Shown here in pieces: positions 6,396 through 15,166 of a stretch of 22,393 nucleotides of DNA (its first letter is position 1; each line of letters begins with the position of its first letter). Under the pieces are notes generated by a model. It did no database searches. It was given only the letters and a program-made list of their open reading frames with translations, and was not told where the DNA came from. The position numbers were made by a program, and so were the translations under genes. The stretch comes from an uncultured Clostridia bacterium (GTDB lineage: Bacteria > Bacillota > Clostridia > TANB77 > CAG-508). The stretch is from NCBI GenBank assembly GCA_934169775.1, contig CAKPOI010000026.1:1-22393 (forward strand), in the 5' to 3' direction.

Positions 6396-6938
6396 TTAGC
6401 TGCAATATTTTTTATATAGTTCTTTGAAATTTTTCTTTGTATATACTGCATCAATTCCTTTTTCTGCTACTTGTGTTAAACAGTCTGTTACTAAATCTTT
6501 TATTTTTGGATTTGCTAAAACTTTGTCTTTTTCTTTTAACCAATATCCTATTTCATATTCTTTTGTCCATTTTTTACCTTGATATATAATTCCTGCTGCC
6601 ATTTTGTCACATAGCATTTCCGCTACATATTGGTATGGCATTATAGGTGTTTGCTCTGGAGCACTTACATCATACCAGTATTCAGTATGGTGTTTGTTTC
6701 TTCCTTTATGGTGTAACCATGCTTGAGAATATCCGTTTATTTCTTTACATTCTCTTATTGGTGAACGGGTTCCGTTATAATATTTTATACTTTCAGAAAA
6801 TTCTGTCCATGAATATTTTGATAAATCATGTAATATTCCTCTTTTTACTTGTCCTACTTTGCAACATAATTTAAATACGACCCATTTATGTCTTGTTATT
6901 AAACATAAGTGTTTTATTGTTTTTTGTAGTAAATTCAT
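6396..6938 (-). CDS. DUF5662 family protein
   Basis: The 180-residue protein matches what I recall of the DUF5662 family, common in Firmicutes and phages. It has an N-terminal helix with the Arg/His-rich KHLCLITRHKWVV, then GILHDLSKYSWTEF (HDLSK at 37-41) and WLHHKGRNKHHTEYW (74-88), then PYQYVAEMLCDKMAAG. The conserved HD and HH residues suggest a metal-binding site of an HD-like helical fold, but no reaction is established and I assign none. The start follows AAAGGAA. It is a single gene with its own perfect promoter, divergent from asnB. Confidence 0.85.
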   Translation of the reverse strand: MNLLQKTIKHLCLITRHKWVVFKLCCKVGQVKRGILHDLSKYSWTEFSESIKYYNGTRSPIRECKEINGYSQAWLHHKGRNKHHTEYWYDVSAPEQTPIMPYQYVAEMLCDKMAAGIIYQGKKWTKEYEIGYWLKEKDKVLANPKIKDLVTDCLTQVAEKGIDAVYTKKNFKELYKKYCS

Positions 6939-6977
6939 AATATTCCGTTCCTTTCATTTTTTATTTTTCCGAATGAA

Positions 6978-7006
6978 ATTATATATCTTGTGTCGAACTT
7001 TGTCAA
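6978..7006 (-). promoter_or_regulatory. Consensus sigma-A promoter of the DUF5662 gene
   Basis: An exact TTGACA (7001-7006), 17-base spacer and exact TATAAT (6978-6983) on the minus strand, about 35 bases ahead of the start codon at 6938 after allowing for initiation near 6971. Confidence 0.85.
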
Positions 7007-7071
7007 TGAATTTATTTGCTTTTATATTTATTACATTTTTTAATATGGCATATTTTATTTTTTAGGCATAA

Positions 7072-7083
7072 TATAATTATAAT
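7072..7083 (+). promoter_or_regulatory. Possible -10 region of asnB
   Basis: Two abutting TATAAT hexamers (7072-7077 and 7078-7083) lie 20-30 bases before the asnB start. No matching -35 is seen at the proper distance, and the resulting leader would be very short, so this is a weak call. Confidence 0.25.
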
Positions 7084-7102
7084 ATTAATTTTGGAGGTAA
7101 AT

Positions 7103-8957
7103 ATGTGTGGATTTGTTGGTTTTGCAAATTTAAAGAAAAAGTTTGAATATACAAAAGAAATTGATTTATTAAAAAAAATGAATTCTACTCTTTCTAAAAG
7201 AGGTCCTGATGAAGAAGGTTATTACATTGGAAATCATATTTGTATGGCTCATAAGCGTCTAATTGTTATAGATCCTTCTGGTCGGAAAACAACCGATGAT
7301 TGAAAAATATAGCTTTGGAGATTATGTAATTGTTTATAATGGTCAGATTTATAATACTAAAGAATTAAAAGAAGTCTTATTAAATAATGGTTTTACATTT
7401 GAAGGTCATTGTGATACAGAAATTTTGCTTAAAAGTTATATTTACTATGGTAATGATGTTGTTCATCATTTGAATGGTATTTTTGCTTTTGCTATTTGGA
7501 ATTCAAAAAATCAGGAATTATTTTTGGCTAGAGATCATTTTGGTGTTAAACCTTTATTTTATACATTTTTTAATGATAATTTGATTTTTGCTTCAGAGTT
7601 AAAGGCGATTTTTGAATATCCTGGTGTTGAAAAAATTATTGATAATAAAGGGCTAAGTGAATTGTTTGGAATTGGTCCTGCTCATACTTCTGGAACAACT
7701 ATTTTTAAAGATATTAATGAATTAAAGCCTGCTCATTTTGCTATATATAATGATTCTGGTTTGCATATTCAGAAATATTGGAAACTTGTTTCTATGCCTC
7801 ATACTGATAATTTAGAAGTAACTTGTGAAAAAGTGAAGTTTTTGCTAAATGATGCTATTACTCGTCAGTTAGTTTCTGATGTTCCTTTGTGTACTTTTCT
7901 TTCTGGTGGTTTAGATTCTAGTATTATTACGAAATTTGCTGCTGATTATTGTGAAAAAGAAAATTTACCGCCATTAGATACTTATTCTATTGATTATGTG
8001 GATAATGATAAAAATTTTGTTAAAAGTGATTTTCAGCCAAATTCAGATAATTATTATATAAGTCTTATGAATAAGAATCTTCATACTAATCATCATTCTA
8101 TTGTTATTGATACTCCTGAATTGGCTAAATATCTTGAAGATGCTATGATTGCTAGAGATATGCCTGGTATGGCAGATATTGATTCTTCTTTGCTTTTGTT
8201 TTGTAAAAATGTAAAAAAAGAGATGACTGTTTCTTTAACTGGTGAGTGTGCTGATGAAATTTTTGGTGGTTACCCTTGGTTTTTTCGTGAAGATAGCTTA
8301 AATAGTGGTACTTTTCCTTGGTCTATTGCTATAAATGAAAGACAAAAATTGCTAAATCCTGATATTTCAAATAAGATTACTTTAAAAGATTATATTGATT
8401 ATAGATATAATGAGAGTTTATCTGAAGTTGATATTCTTGATTCTGATTCTAAAGAAACTGCTGAAAAAAGAAAGATTTCACATTTGACTTTAAATTGGTT
8501 TATGCAGACTTTGCTTGACCGCTCTGATAGAATGGCTATGTATAATGGTTTTGAACTTCGTGTTCCTTTTTGTGATTATAGATTAGCTCAATATGTTTGG
8601 AATATTCCTTGGGAAATGAAGGCTTTAAATGGTCGTGAAAAGGGTCTTCTTAGATATATTTGCCGTGATTTTCTTCCTGAGGAAATTGTTGATAGGAAAA
8701 AATCTCCTTATCCTAAAACTCATAATCCAACTTATTTAAATACTGTTAAATCTATGCTTTCTGATATTATGAAAAATCCTAATGCTCCTATCAATTATAT
8801 TTTGAATAAAAATTATATTTTAGATATTCTTGAGACTGATGGTAAGGCTTTTTCTCGCCCTTGGTTCGGCCAGCTTATGACCGGTCCTCAACTTATGGCT
8901 TATTTGTGCCAGGTTAATATGTGGCTTGAGAAGTATCAGCCTAAAGTTGAAATTTAA
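7103..8957 (+). pseudogene. asnB: Asparagine synthetase (glutamine-hydrolysing), one-base frameshift
   Basis: ATG 7103 follows GGAGG (7093-7097) and gives MCGFVGF; Cys2 is the glutaminase nucleophile of the class II amidotransferase domain. RGPDEEG (33-39) is also present. After LIVIDPSG (residue 60) the frame runs into a stop at 7301-7303. Removing one C near 7283 restores GGKQPMIEKY and then a continuous frame to 8957, 617 residues in all, the normal AsnB length. The synthetase half has the ATP-pyrophosphatase loop SGGLDSS (267-273 in the restored protein), and all C-terminal motifs look intact. The enzyme makes asparagine from aspartate, glutamine and ATP in the cytosol. Because only one base is wrong and the rest shows no decay, this is either a very recent mutation or a sequence error. 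It is one of only two rightward genes here. Confidence 0.93.
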
Positions 8958-8977
8958 AGGTCGCAAATGCGACCTTT
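8956..8977 (+). terminator. Terminator hairpin at the end of asnB
   Basis: AAAGGTCGC (8956-8964) and GCGACCTTT (8969-8977) form a perfect 9-bp GC-containing stem with an AAAT loop. It overlaps the asnB stop codon. The downstream T-tract is poor (AATAG), so efficiency is uncertain. Confidence 0.6.
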
Positions 8978-9020
8978 AATAGAAAAACTTATCATTATTT
9001 ATTTTTTGCTACAAAATTCT

Positions 9021-9506
9021 CTAATCTTCTTTGTTATTTTTTTCTTCTGGTTCTGACTCTTGCCATGGTTTTAATATTTTTTTTAATTCCCGTTCGGCTT
9101 TGCGCATCTTCTTTATTAGTTCGTTTTCTTCTGGTTCTGGCGGAGTGTATTCCACTCCTAGCTCTTTTTCACAACGTGTCAATAATGCATCTACAAACTC
9201 CATTGAAGGACATATGCTATGTCCTTCATATTCATTTAATAAAAACCTGTTATGTTCTTCTTTTTCATGTACATTTAATTTCCGATAATTACTTCCCATT
9301 TTTTTGTCTAATTGGCATTTAAGTTCTTTAATCTCCTTTATTATCTTTTCTTCTTCTGGTTTTAGTTTTGGCTCTGGCTCTGGAATGTATTCCACTCCTA
9401 GTTCTTTTGCACAACGTGTTAATAAAGCATCTACAAATTCTTTTGAAGGACAAATGCTATGTTCTTCTTTCTCATGTTCATTTAAATTCTGATAATTGTT
9501 TTTCAT
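9021..9506 (-). CDS. Acidic hypothetical protein with internal duplication
   Basis: The 161-residue protein is not one I recognise. ATG at 9506 has a strong AAGGAGG site (9513-9519). Two homologous units are visible, residues 4-46 and 73-127. Both contain LNxHEKEEH, then SICPSxEFVDALLTRCxKELGVEY, followed by Pro/Glu repeats. The second unit carries 11 extra residues before SICPS (NRFLLNEYEGH), so the first has probably lost them. The DNA copies are also alike, with a period of about 240 bases, so the duplication is recent. Each unit keeps two cysteines and two histidines, which could bind metal or be structural (inference). A charged, likely helical linker joins the units. There is no signal peptide or membrane segment. 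It has its own promoter and stands between asnB and clpB. Confidence 0.75.
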   Translation of the reverse strand: MKNNYQNLNEHEKEEHSICPSKEFVDALLTRCAKELGVEYIPEPEPKLKPEEEKIIKEIKELKCQLDKKMGSNYRKLNVHEKEEHNRFLLNEYEGHSICPSMEFVDALLTRCEKELGVEYTPPEPEENELIKKMRKAERELKKILKPWQESEPEEKNNKED

Positions 9507-9554
9507 TTTTTACCTCCTTGACAGTTGTCTTATTTTGAGTTTTTGCTAATTAAG

Positions 9555-9575
9555 TTTCCAATACTTTGTTGGAAA
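9555..9575 (-). promoter_or_regulatory. Hairpin between clpB and the duplicated-unit gene
   Basis: TTTCCAA (9555-9561) pairs with TTGGAAA (9569-9575) over a 7-base loop. It would be at the very 5' end of the transcript from the promoter at 9584-9613, or could weakly terminate clpB; no T-run follows. Confidence 0.35.
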
Positions 9576-9583
9576 TTAATATT

Positions 9584-9613
9584 ATTATAATACTAGATTT
9601 TTATTAGCGTCAA
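9584..9613 (-). promoter_or_regulatory. Putative promoter of the duplicated-unit gene
   Basis: TTGACG (9608-9613), an 18-base spacer and TATAAT (9584-9589) on the minus strand, just downstream of the clpB stop. It allows independent expression of the small acidic protein. Confidence 0.55.
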
Positions 9614-9630
9614 GTAGTTTATGCTATTGT

Positions 9631-12234
9631 TTAATTTCTTTTTAAGTATAATTCATTATTTTCGCAGTCAATTGTAACTGTTGAATTTGGTAAAATTTCT
9701 TGTGTTAAAATCTTTTTAGCAATTAAAGTTTCTAATTTTTTCTGAACAAATCTCTTTAAAGGTCTAGCACCATATATTTCATCATAACCATTATCAATCA
9801 AATAATTTTTAGCAGAATCTGTTAGCTCTAGGTGAATATGTTTATCTTCCAATCTTTTTTCTAGGTCTATAATTAATAAATCTAAGATTTTAGATATTTC
9901 TGTTTTCTTTAAAGGTTTATAAAATACTATTTCATCTAAACGATTTAAAAATTCTGGACGGAAGCTTTGTTTTAATAAAGTATTTACTTTATCTTGTGCT
10001 TCTTTTGATATTTCGCCATTTTCCCCTATTCCTTCTAATATATATTCTGAACCTAAATTAGAAGTTAAAATTATTATAGTATTTTTGAAATCTACTGTTC
10101 TGCCTTGAGAATCTGTAATCCTTCCATCATCTAATACTTGTAATAAAATATTGAATACATCTGGATGTGCTTTTTCTATTTCATCAAAAAGTACTACTGA
10201 ATATGGTTTTCTTCTAACTGCTTCTGTTAATTGTCCTCCTTCTTCATAACCAACATATCCTGGAGGCGCACCAATTAATCTAGAAACCGAATATTTTTCC
10301 ATGTATTCTGACATATCAATTCTAACGATATTATGTTCATCATCAAATAAACTCTCTGCTAATGCTTTTGCCAGTTCTGTTTTTCCTACTCCTGTTGGTC
10401 CTAAAAATAGGAATGAACCTATTGGTCTACGTGGGTCACTTATTCCTGCTCTTGAACGTATAATTGCTTCAGATACTTTTTCTACTGCTTCATTTTGGCC
10501 AATTACTCTTTTATGCAATATATCACTTAAATGCAATAGTTTTTCTCTTTCTCCTTCCATTAATTTTGCTACTGGAATTCCTGTCCATCTTGAAATTATT
10601 TTTGTAATTTCATCTTCTGTTACTTTATTACGTAATAAGCTATTGTCGTCATTTTTTTCTTTTTCTGCCTTTTCTTCTTCTACTTCTAGTTGTTTCTTTA
10701 ATTCTGGTAATTTTCCATATTTTAATTCTGCTGCTTTATTTAGTTCATAATTTCTTTCTGCTTGCTCAATTTGGCTATTTACTTTTTCTATTTCTTCTCT
10801 TAATTTTTGTACTTTTCCTATTGATTGTTTTTCGTTTTCCCATTTTGCTTTCATAGAATCAAATTTTGTTTTTAGTTCTGCTTTTTCTTTTTGAATATCT
10901 TGTAATCTTTGTTTTGACATTTCGTCTGTTTCTTTTGATAATGCTGTTTCTTCTATTTCTAATTGCATTATTTTTCTTGATATTTCATCTAATTCTGTTG
11001 GCATTGATTCCATTTCTGTTTTTATCATACTACATGCTTCATCTATTAAGTCAATTGCTTTGTCTGGTAAAAATCTGTCTGATATATATCTATGTGATAA
11101 AGTTGCTGCTGCAATAAGTGCATTGTCTGCAATTTTTACACCATGATATACTTCATATCTTTCTTTTAATCCTCTTAATATTGATATTGTGTCTTCTACA
11201 CTTGGTTCATCTACCATTACTGGTTGAAAACGTCTTTCTAGTGCTTGGTCTTTTTCTATATATTGACGATATTCATTTAGTGTTGTTGCTCCTATACAAT
11301 GTAATTCTCCTCTTGCTAACATTGGTTTTAATAAATTTCCTGCATCCATTGCTCCATCTGTTTTTCCTGCTCCTACAATTGTATGAATTTCATCTATAAA
11401 TAGGATTATTTTTCCTTCACTCTTTTTTACTTCTTGTAAAACTGCTTTTAGTCTTTCTTCAAATTCTCCTCTATATTTTGCTCCTGCAACAAGTGATCCC
11501 ATATCTAGAGAAAATATTGTGCAATCTTTTAAACCTTCTGGTACATCTCCTCTGACTATCCTAAGTGCTAATCCTTCTGCTATAGCTGTTTTTCCAACTC
11601 CTGGTTCTCCTATTAAACATGGATTGTTTTTGGTTTTTCTTGATAATATTCTTATTACATTTCTTATTTCAGTGTCTCTTCCTATAACTGGATCTAGTTT
11701 TTGCTCTCTTGCAATTTTTACTAAATCTTGACCATATTTTTTTAGTGCATTATATGTTTCTTCTGGATTGTCTGTTGTTACTCTTGTGTTTCCTCTTACA
11801 CTTGATAGTGCTTTTAAGAATTCGCTCTTGTTTATGTTATATGTTCTAAATAGTTCTTTTATTTGGCTGTTTGCATTATCAAATATTGATAACATTATAT
11901 GCTCTACAGATACATATTCGTCTTTCATCTTTGATGCAATTTTTTCTGCGTCATTTAATGTTAAGTCTACATCTCTTGAAACATATATGCTGTCACTTGG
12001 TCTAGCTCCTCCTGACATTTTGGGCATATTGTTAATTTTGCTTTTTAATGTTTTTTCAAAGTTTTCTGATACTCCCATATTTTTTAGTAACTCTTTTGTT
12101 AAACTTTCCTCTTGTTCTAATAATGCGAGCAATAAGTGTTCTTGCTCTATTTGTGCATTTTGATTTTCTAATGCTATGCTTTGTGCATTTTGTATTGCTT
12201 CTAATGATTTTTGTGTAAATTTTTGTGCATTCAT
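9631..12234 (-). CDS. clpB: ClpB protein disaggregase (AAA+ chaperone)
   Basis: The 867-residue protein has the full ClpB layout. A Clp-N repeat domain (1-145) is followed by the first AAA+ ring, with Walker A GEPGVGKT (209-216) and Walker B IILFIDE (276-282). A long coiled-coil middle domain (about 410-525) separates ClpB from ClpC and ClpA. The second AAA+ ring has Walker A GPTGVGKT (612-619) and Walker B VVLFDEIEKAH (680-690), and a C-terminal small domain follows. With DnaK-DnaJ-GrpE it pulls proteins out of aggregates in the cytosol, using ATP. The ATG at 12234 is preceded by AAAGGAGGAGGG. A perfect sigma-A promoter overlapped by a CIRCE operator lies about 300 bases upstream, so HrcA repression and heat induction are expected. 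Confidence 0.98.
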   Translation of the reverse strand: MNAQKFTQKSLEAIQNAQSIALENQNAQIEQEHLLLALLEQEESLTKELLKNMGVSENFEKTLKSKINNMPKMSGGARPSDSIYVSRDVDLTLNDAEKIASKMKDEYVSVEHIMLSIFDNANSQIKELFRTYNINKSEFLKALSSVRGNTRVTTDNPEETYNALKKYGQDLVKIAREQKLDPVIGRDTEIRNVIRILSRKTKNNPCLIGEPGVGKTAIAEGLALRIVRGDVPEGLKDCTIFSLDMGSLVAGAKYRGEFEERLKAVLQEVKKSEGKIILFIDEIHTIVGAGKTDGAMDAGNLLKPMLARGELHCIGATTLNEYRQYIEKDQALERRFQPVMVDEPSVEDTISILRGLKERYEVYHGVKIADNALIAAATLSHRYISDRFLPDKAIDLIDEACSMIKTEMESMPTELDEISRKIMQLEIEETALSKETDEMSKQRLQDIQKEKAELKTKFDSMKAKWENEKQSIGKVQKLREEIEKVNSQIEQAERNYELNKAAELKYGKLPELKKQLEVEEEKAEKEKNDDNSLLRNKVTEDEITKIISRWTGIPVAKLMEGEREKLLHLSDILHKRVIGQNEAVEKVSEAIIRSRAGISDPRRPIGSFLFLGPTGVGKTELAKALAESLFDDEHNIVRIDMSEYMEKYSVSRLIGAPPGYVGYEEGGQLTEAVRRKPYSVVLFDEIEKAHPDVFNILLQVLDDGRITDSQGRTVDFKNTIIILTSNLGSEYILEGIGENGEISKEAQDKVNTLLKQSFRPEFLNRLDEIVFYKPLKKTEISKILDLLIIDLEKRLEDKHIHLELTDSAKNYLIDNGYDEIYGARPLKRFVQKKLETLIAKKILTQEILPNSTVTIDCENNELYLKRN

Positions 12235-12356
12235 TTTTATCCCTCCTCCTTTTAGGCAATTATTAGTTATTTCAATTTTAAGTTTTGAAAAGAATTAAAT
12301 TTTGACAAGGAAAACAAGTTTAAAATTTATGAGGTGTACTATTTGTACATTTATTA

Positions 12357-12404
12357 AATTTTAAATGCAGTTTGACGTAGTCTAAATTGTAATTATTTTT
12401 AAAA
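12357..12404. repeat. 48-bp motif shared with the mutS leader, copy 1
   Basis: This part of the clpB leader aligns without gaps to 20450-20497 at about 39 of 48 positions, including a 17-base identical block (AAATTGTAATTATTTTT). Both copies contain a small quasi-palindrome around GAC-N3-GT(C/T) on the minus strand and share the same orientation relative to the gene they precede. Confidence 0.5.
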
Positions 12405-12413
12405 CTTATGTTT

Positions 12414-12449
12414 AAAAGCACTATTCCTATATTAAAAGAATGTGCTTTT
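12414..12449 (-). promoter_or_regulatory. Hairpin in the clpB leader
   Basis: AAAAGCAC (12414-12421) pairs with GTGCTTTT (12442-12449), extended by ATTC/GAAT across one bulge, with an 11-base A/T loop. It lies about 55 bases after the predicted clpB transcription start. It could be an attenuator or a temperature-sensitive structure; a T-run sufficient for termination is lacking. Confidence 0.45.
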
Positions 12450-12509
12450 GAACTATATTTATTTTGCCTTTTTTATGCATTTTTATTTATATTTTCTTAG
12501 TACTTTTTT

Positions 12510-12538
12510 ATTATACCACCTTATTTTAGCAGTGTCAA
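12510..12538 (-). promoter_or_regulatory. Perfect-consensus sigma-A promoter of clpB
   Basis: An exact TTGACA (12533-12538), 17-base spacer and exact TATAAT (12510-12515) on the minus strand. The -35 hexamer lies inside the CIRCE element, so a bound repressor would block RNA polymerase. The predicted start near 12503 gives a leader of about 270 nt. Confidence 0.92.
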
Positions 12539-12552
12539 TAGTAGAGTGCTAA
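12526..12552 (-). promoter_or_regulatory. CIRCE operator (HrcA binding site)
   Basis: TTAGCAGTG-N9-GAGTGCTAA, against the CIRCE consensus TTAGCACTC-N9-GAGTGCTAA. One arm is perfect, the other matches 7 of 9, and the 9-base spacer is exact. HrcA, the class I heat-shock repressor, binds CIRCE in Firmicutes and is stabilised by GroEL. The overlap with the clpB promoter fits direct repression. Confidence 0.92.
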
Positions 12553-12581
12553 TTTTTAGATTTTTTTATGTCTTAGTTTTA

Positions 12582-12617
12582 GAGCAAAAATCATTAAAAC
12601 TTTAATGATTTTTGCTC
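12582..12617 (-). terminator. Long perfect palindrome after the ABC permease gene
   Basis: GAGCAAAAATCATTAAA (12582-12598) and its exact complement (12601-12617) form a 17-bp stem, 27 bases after the permease stop. No T-run follows outside the stem on either strand, although the stem itself is A/T-rich at its top. It probably terminates or stabilises the permease mRNA and insulates the clpB promoter. Confidence 0.65.
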
Positions 12618-12643
12618 CGTTCCCAAGTCACCGTCCTAAGTCA

Positions 12644-15130
12644 TTATTCTACACTTTTTAAGCTTTCAATCATATCAATTTTCTTTAATGCAAAATATGT
12701 TACAATACTTACTATTACTGTAAATAGTACTGTTAGACTGGCTGAATAGATATATGTCCATATACTTATACGTGTGTCAAACATTAATATATCTAATTCG
12801 CAAGTTTTTAAAATAAACATTTCTAAAAAATATCCTGCTACTAAACCTAACAATATACCTATTATCGTTAAAATCGTTGTTTCTCTTCCAACATAATCAT
12901 ATACTTCTTTATCATAAAAGCCTAAAACTTTAATTGTTGCTAGTTCTCTTATTCTTTCACTTATATTTACATTTGCTAAATTATATAATACTACAAATGC
13001 AAGTAATCCTGCTGATATTATTAATATCCAAACAACAAATGTCATGTTATCCATAACATCATCAAATATTGATTTTGTTTGAGACATAAATGTGACTTTT
13101 GAAATGTTTGTATTTTCTAATATCTTTTTTCCTAGCTTGTTTTCCGCTTCTTCTATTCCTTTTGTTTGATTTTGTTCTTTTAGTAATATTGTGTTATATT
13201 TTACTTCTTCTCCAAAAATCTTTTCATAATATTCTGGGCTAATGTACATATAATGCATTAGATAGTTTTTTGTAATTCCTTTTACTTCTACTTCTGCTTG
13301 TTTATCATTTGCATTTCTTATTTTTATTGTGTCTCCTTGTTTTATTCCAAGTAATTTGGATAATTTCTCTGTTATTACTACTCCGTCTTTTAACTCATAT
13401 TTTTCTCTTGTTTTCCTGTTTTCTAGCACAATGTAATTTGATAGCTTTTCTGTTTCTTCTGGTATTATTAATTGTATATCTTGGTTATTATCTTTATCTA
13501 ATATTTCTACAGCTTGCATATTAATTGCCATTGCTTCTGATATATCTTTTTCATCATTTATTGTACTTATATCTGATATCTCTTTTACTTGTTCTTTTAT
13601 ATTTTCTTTTGATAGTTCAGCCCTTAATGTTATTGATGTGTCATACAAAAATACTTCTCCATATTGTGATGGTATCATATTACTTACAGATTCTCTTAAC
13701 CCAAATCCTGCAACCATTAATGCTGTACATCCTAATATTCCTATTATTGTCATAGATACTCTTTTTTTGTATCTAAATACATTTCTTATAGTAACTTTTT
13801 GGGTAAATTTTAGCTTTTTCCATAACCATGTTATTTTTTCTAGTAATACTCTTTTCCCTGCCTTTGGTGCTTTTGGCCTCATTAGTGCTGCTGGTTGTAA
13901 GTTTAGCTCTTTGTAGCACGCTATTATTGTTGCTCCTACTGTACATATTAATGCCCATCCTAATCCAGTAATTGCTATTTCTGGATTAAAGCTTAGTATT
14001 ATATCTCCCAATGAATACATCATTGCATACATATTATATATGATTTGTGGTAATATTCTGAATCCTATTAGCATTCCTATTATTCCACCTATTAGTGTTG
14101 CTAAAATTGCATATATTATATACTTTGAGGCTATTTTTCCTTTAGTGTAACCTAATGCTTTTAATGTTCCTATTTGTACTCTCTGTTCTTCTACCATTCT
14201 TGTCATTGAAGTTAAACTTATTAGTGCTGCTATTACAAAAAAAACTACCGGAAATACTTTTCCTATATTTGCTATTCTTTCTGAGTCTTGTGAATAACTG
14301 GCATATCCTGTATTCTGGCTTCTATCTAATATATACCATTCTGATTTTATTACTGTAGTGCTTTTTGAGTCCGGCCCTAAAAGCATTGATGTTCTTCTTT
14401 CTGCAATTTTTTTGATGCTATCTTTTACCTCTTTGATTTTATTTGTATATTCATCTGTAAATGTATCTAGTTCTTCTGCACCTTTTACTTTAATATATAT
14501 TTCTGTGTAAATATTTGATATTATTTCTGATTGTGGTACATAAATATAATAATTTATTTTTCCTGATGCTAATTTTGTAGAGCCTCTTTCTCTTGATATA
14601 TATAGTGGTGAACGTATTGTTCCTACAATTTTTATTTCTTTGTTTTTTAGGTTTGGTTCTGATAATGTGTCATCAGCTTCTAGTGCTATTGTATCTCCTA
14701 TTTGCTTATTGGTTCCTTTTAAAAAGCTTTCTTCTACTACACATTCGGTTTCATTTTTTGGCATTTCGCCTTGTTGTAGTTTTACACAGTTTATATTTTC
14801 TGAAAGTGTATGAACTTTTAGTACAAATTCTTCTTTATCTACTTTTGTTAATACATCTTTGCTATATGTTCCTTCTGCAATTTCTACATCTTGCAGGTCT
14901 TGTATTTCTTTTATGTCATTTTCTGTTATACCTGTTGTGGAAATTACTTCTATATCCATCATTTTGGTTTCATCAAAATATGTGTCTGCTGTTTTTTTCA
15001 TGTCTGGACTTGCTGCTCTTATTCCTGCAAAAAAGCCTACTCCTAATAATACTATTAGTAATATAGATAAAAATCGCTTTCTTGTATTTATAATTTCTTT
15101 TATTGTATCTTTATGAAGTGCTTTAACCAT
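12644..15130 (-). CDS. ABC transporter permease, FtsX/MacB type
   Basis: The 828-residue membrane protein has eight predicted hydrophobic segments at about 20-37, 291-309, 336-357, 385-405, 459-477, 697-719, 751-773 and 793-814. Large extracellular domains lie after the first (38-290, MacB-PCD-like) and the fifth (478-696). The two three-helix groups are FtsX domains; each shows the characteristic E-R-x-x-Q/E-I-x-x-L/I-K-A/V-L-G-Y/F segment (EEQRVQIGTLKALGY near 314-328 and SERIRELATIKVLGF near 724-738). Such permeases work as mechanotransmitters or exporters with a separate ATPase, and the ATPase gene lies directly upstream. The substrate is unknown; peptides, antibiotics and lipids are usual for the family. 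The ATG at 15130 follows AGGAAGG. The intergenic gap of about 150 bases holds a dispersed repeat. Confidence 0.93.
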   Translation of the reverse strand: MVKALHKDTIKEIINTRKRFLSILLIVLLGVGFFAGIRAASPDMKKTADTYFDETKMMDIEVISTTGITENDIKEIQDLQDVEIAEGTYSKDVLTKVDKEEFVLKVHTLSENINCVKLQQGEMPKNETECVVEESFLKGTNKQIGDTIALEADDTLSEPNLKNKEIKIVGTIRSPLYISRERGSTKLASGKINYYIYVPQSEIISNIYTEIYIKVKGAEELDTFTDEYTNKIKEVKDSIKKIAERRTSMLLGPDSKSTTVIKSEWYILDRSQNTGYASYSQDSERIANIGKVFPVVFFVIAALISLTSMTRMVEEQRVQIGTLKALGYTKGKIASKYIIYAILATLIGGIIGMLIGFRILPQIIYNMYAMMYSLGDIILSFNPEIAITGLGWALICTVGATIIACYKELNLQPAALMRPKAPKAGKRVLLEKITWLWKKLKFTQKVTIRNVFRYKKRVSMTIIGILGCTALMVAGFGLRESVSNMIPSQYGEVFLYDTSITLRAELSKENIKEQVKEISDISTINDEKDISEAMAINMQAVEILDKDNNQDIQLIIPEETEKLSNYIVLENRKTREKYELKDGVVITEKLSKLLGIKQGDTIKIRNANDKQAEVEVKGITKNYLMHYMYISPEYYEKIFGEEVKYNTILLKEQNQTKGIEEAENKLGKKILENTNISKVTFMSQTKSIFDDVMDNMTFVVWILIISAGLLAFVVLYNLANVNISERIRELATIKVLGFYDKEVYDYVGRETTILTIIGILLGLVAGYFLEMFILKTCELDILMFDTRISIWTYIYSASLTVLFTVIVSIVTYFALKKIDMIESLKSVE

Positions 15131-15166
15131 ATTTTTTTACCTTCCTTCCTTTTTTAAATTGAATTT

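Larger units (their letters stand above)
12235..12643. other. clpB regulatory region and leader (409 bases, no ORF)
   Basis: Read toward clpB this gap holds the terminator-like palindrome of the ABC permease gene (12582-12617), the CIRCE/promoter pair, a leader hairpin (12414-12449), the motif shared with the mutS leader (12357-12404), then A/T-rich leader up to the ribosome site. No coding sequence is apparent. Confidence 0.75.

Noticed and set aside
10301..10750. 149-codon plus-strand ORF inside clpB
   Set aside because: Antisense shadow of the conserved ClpB coding sequence with no start signals.
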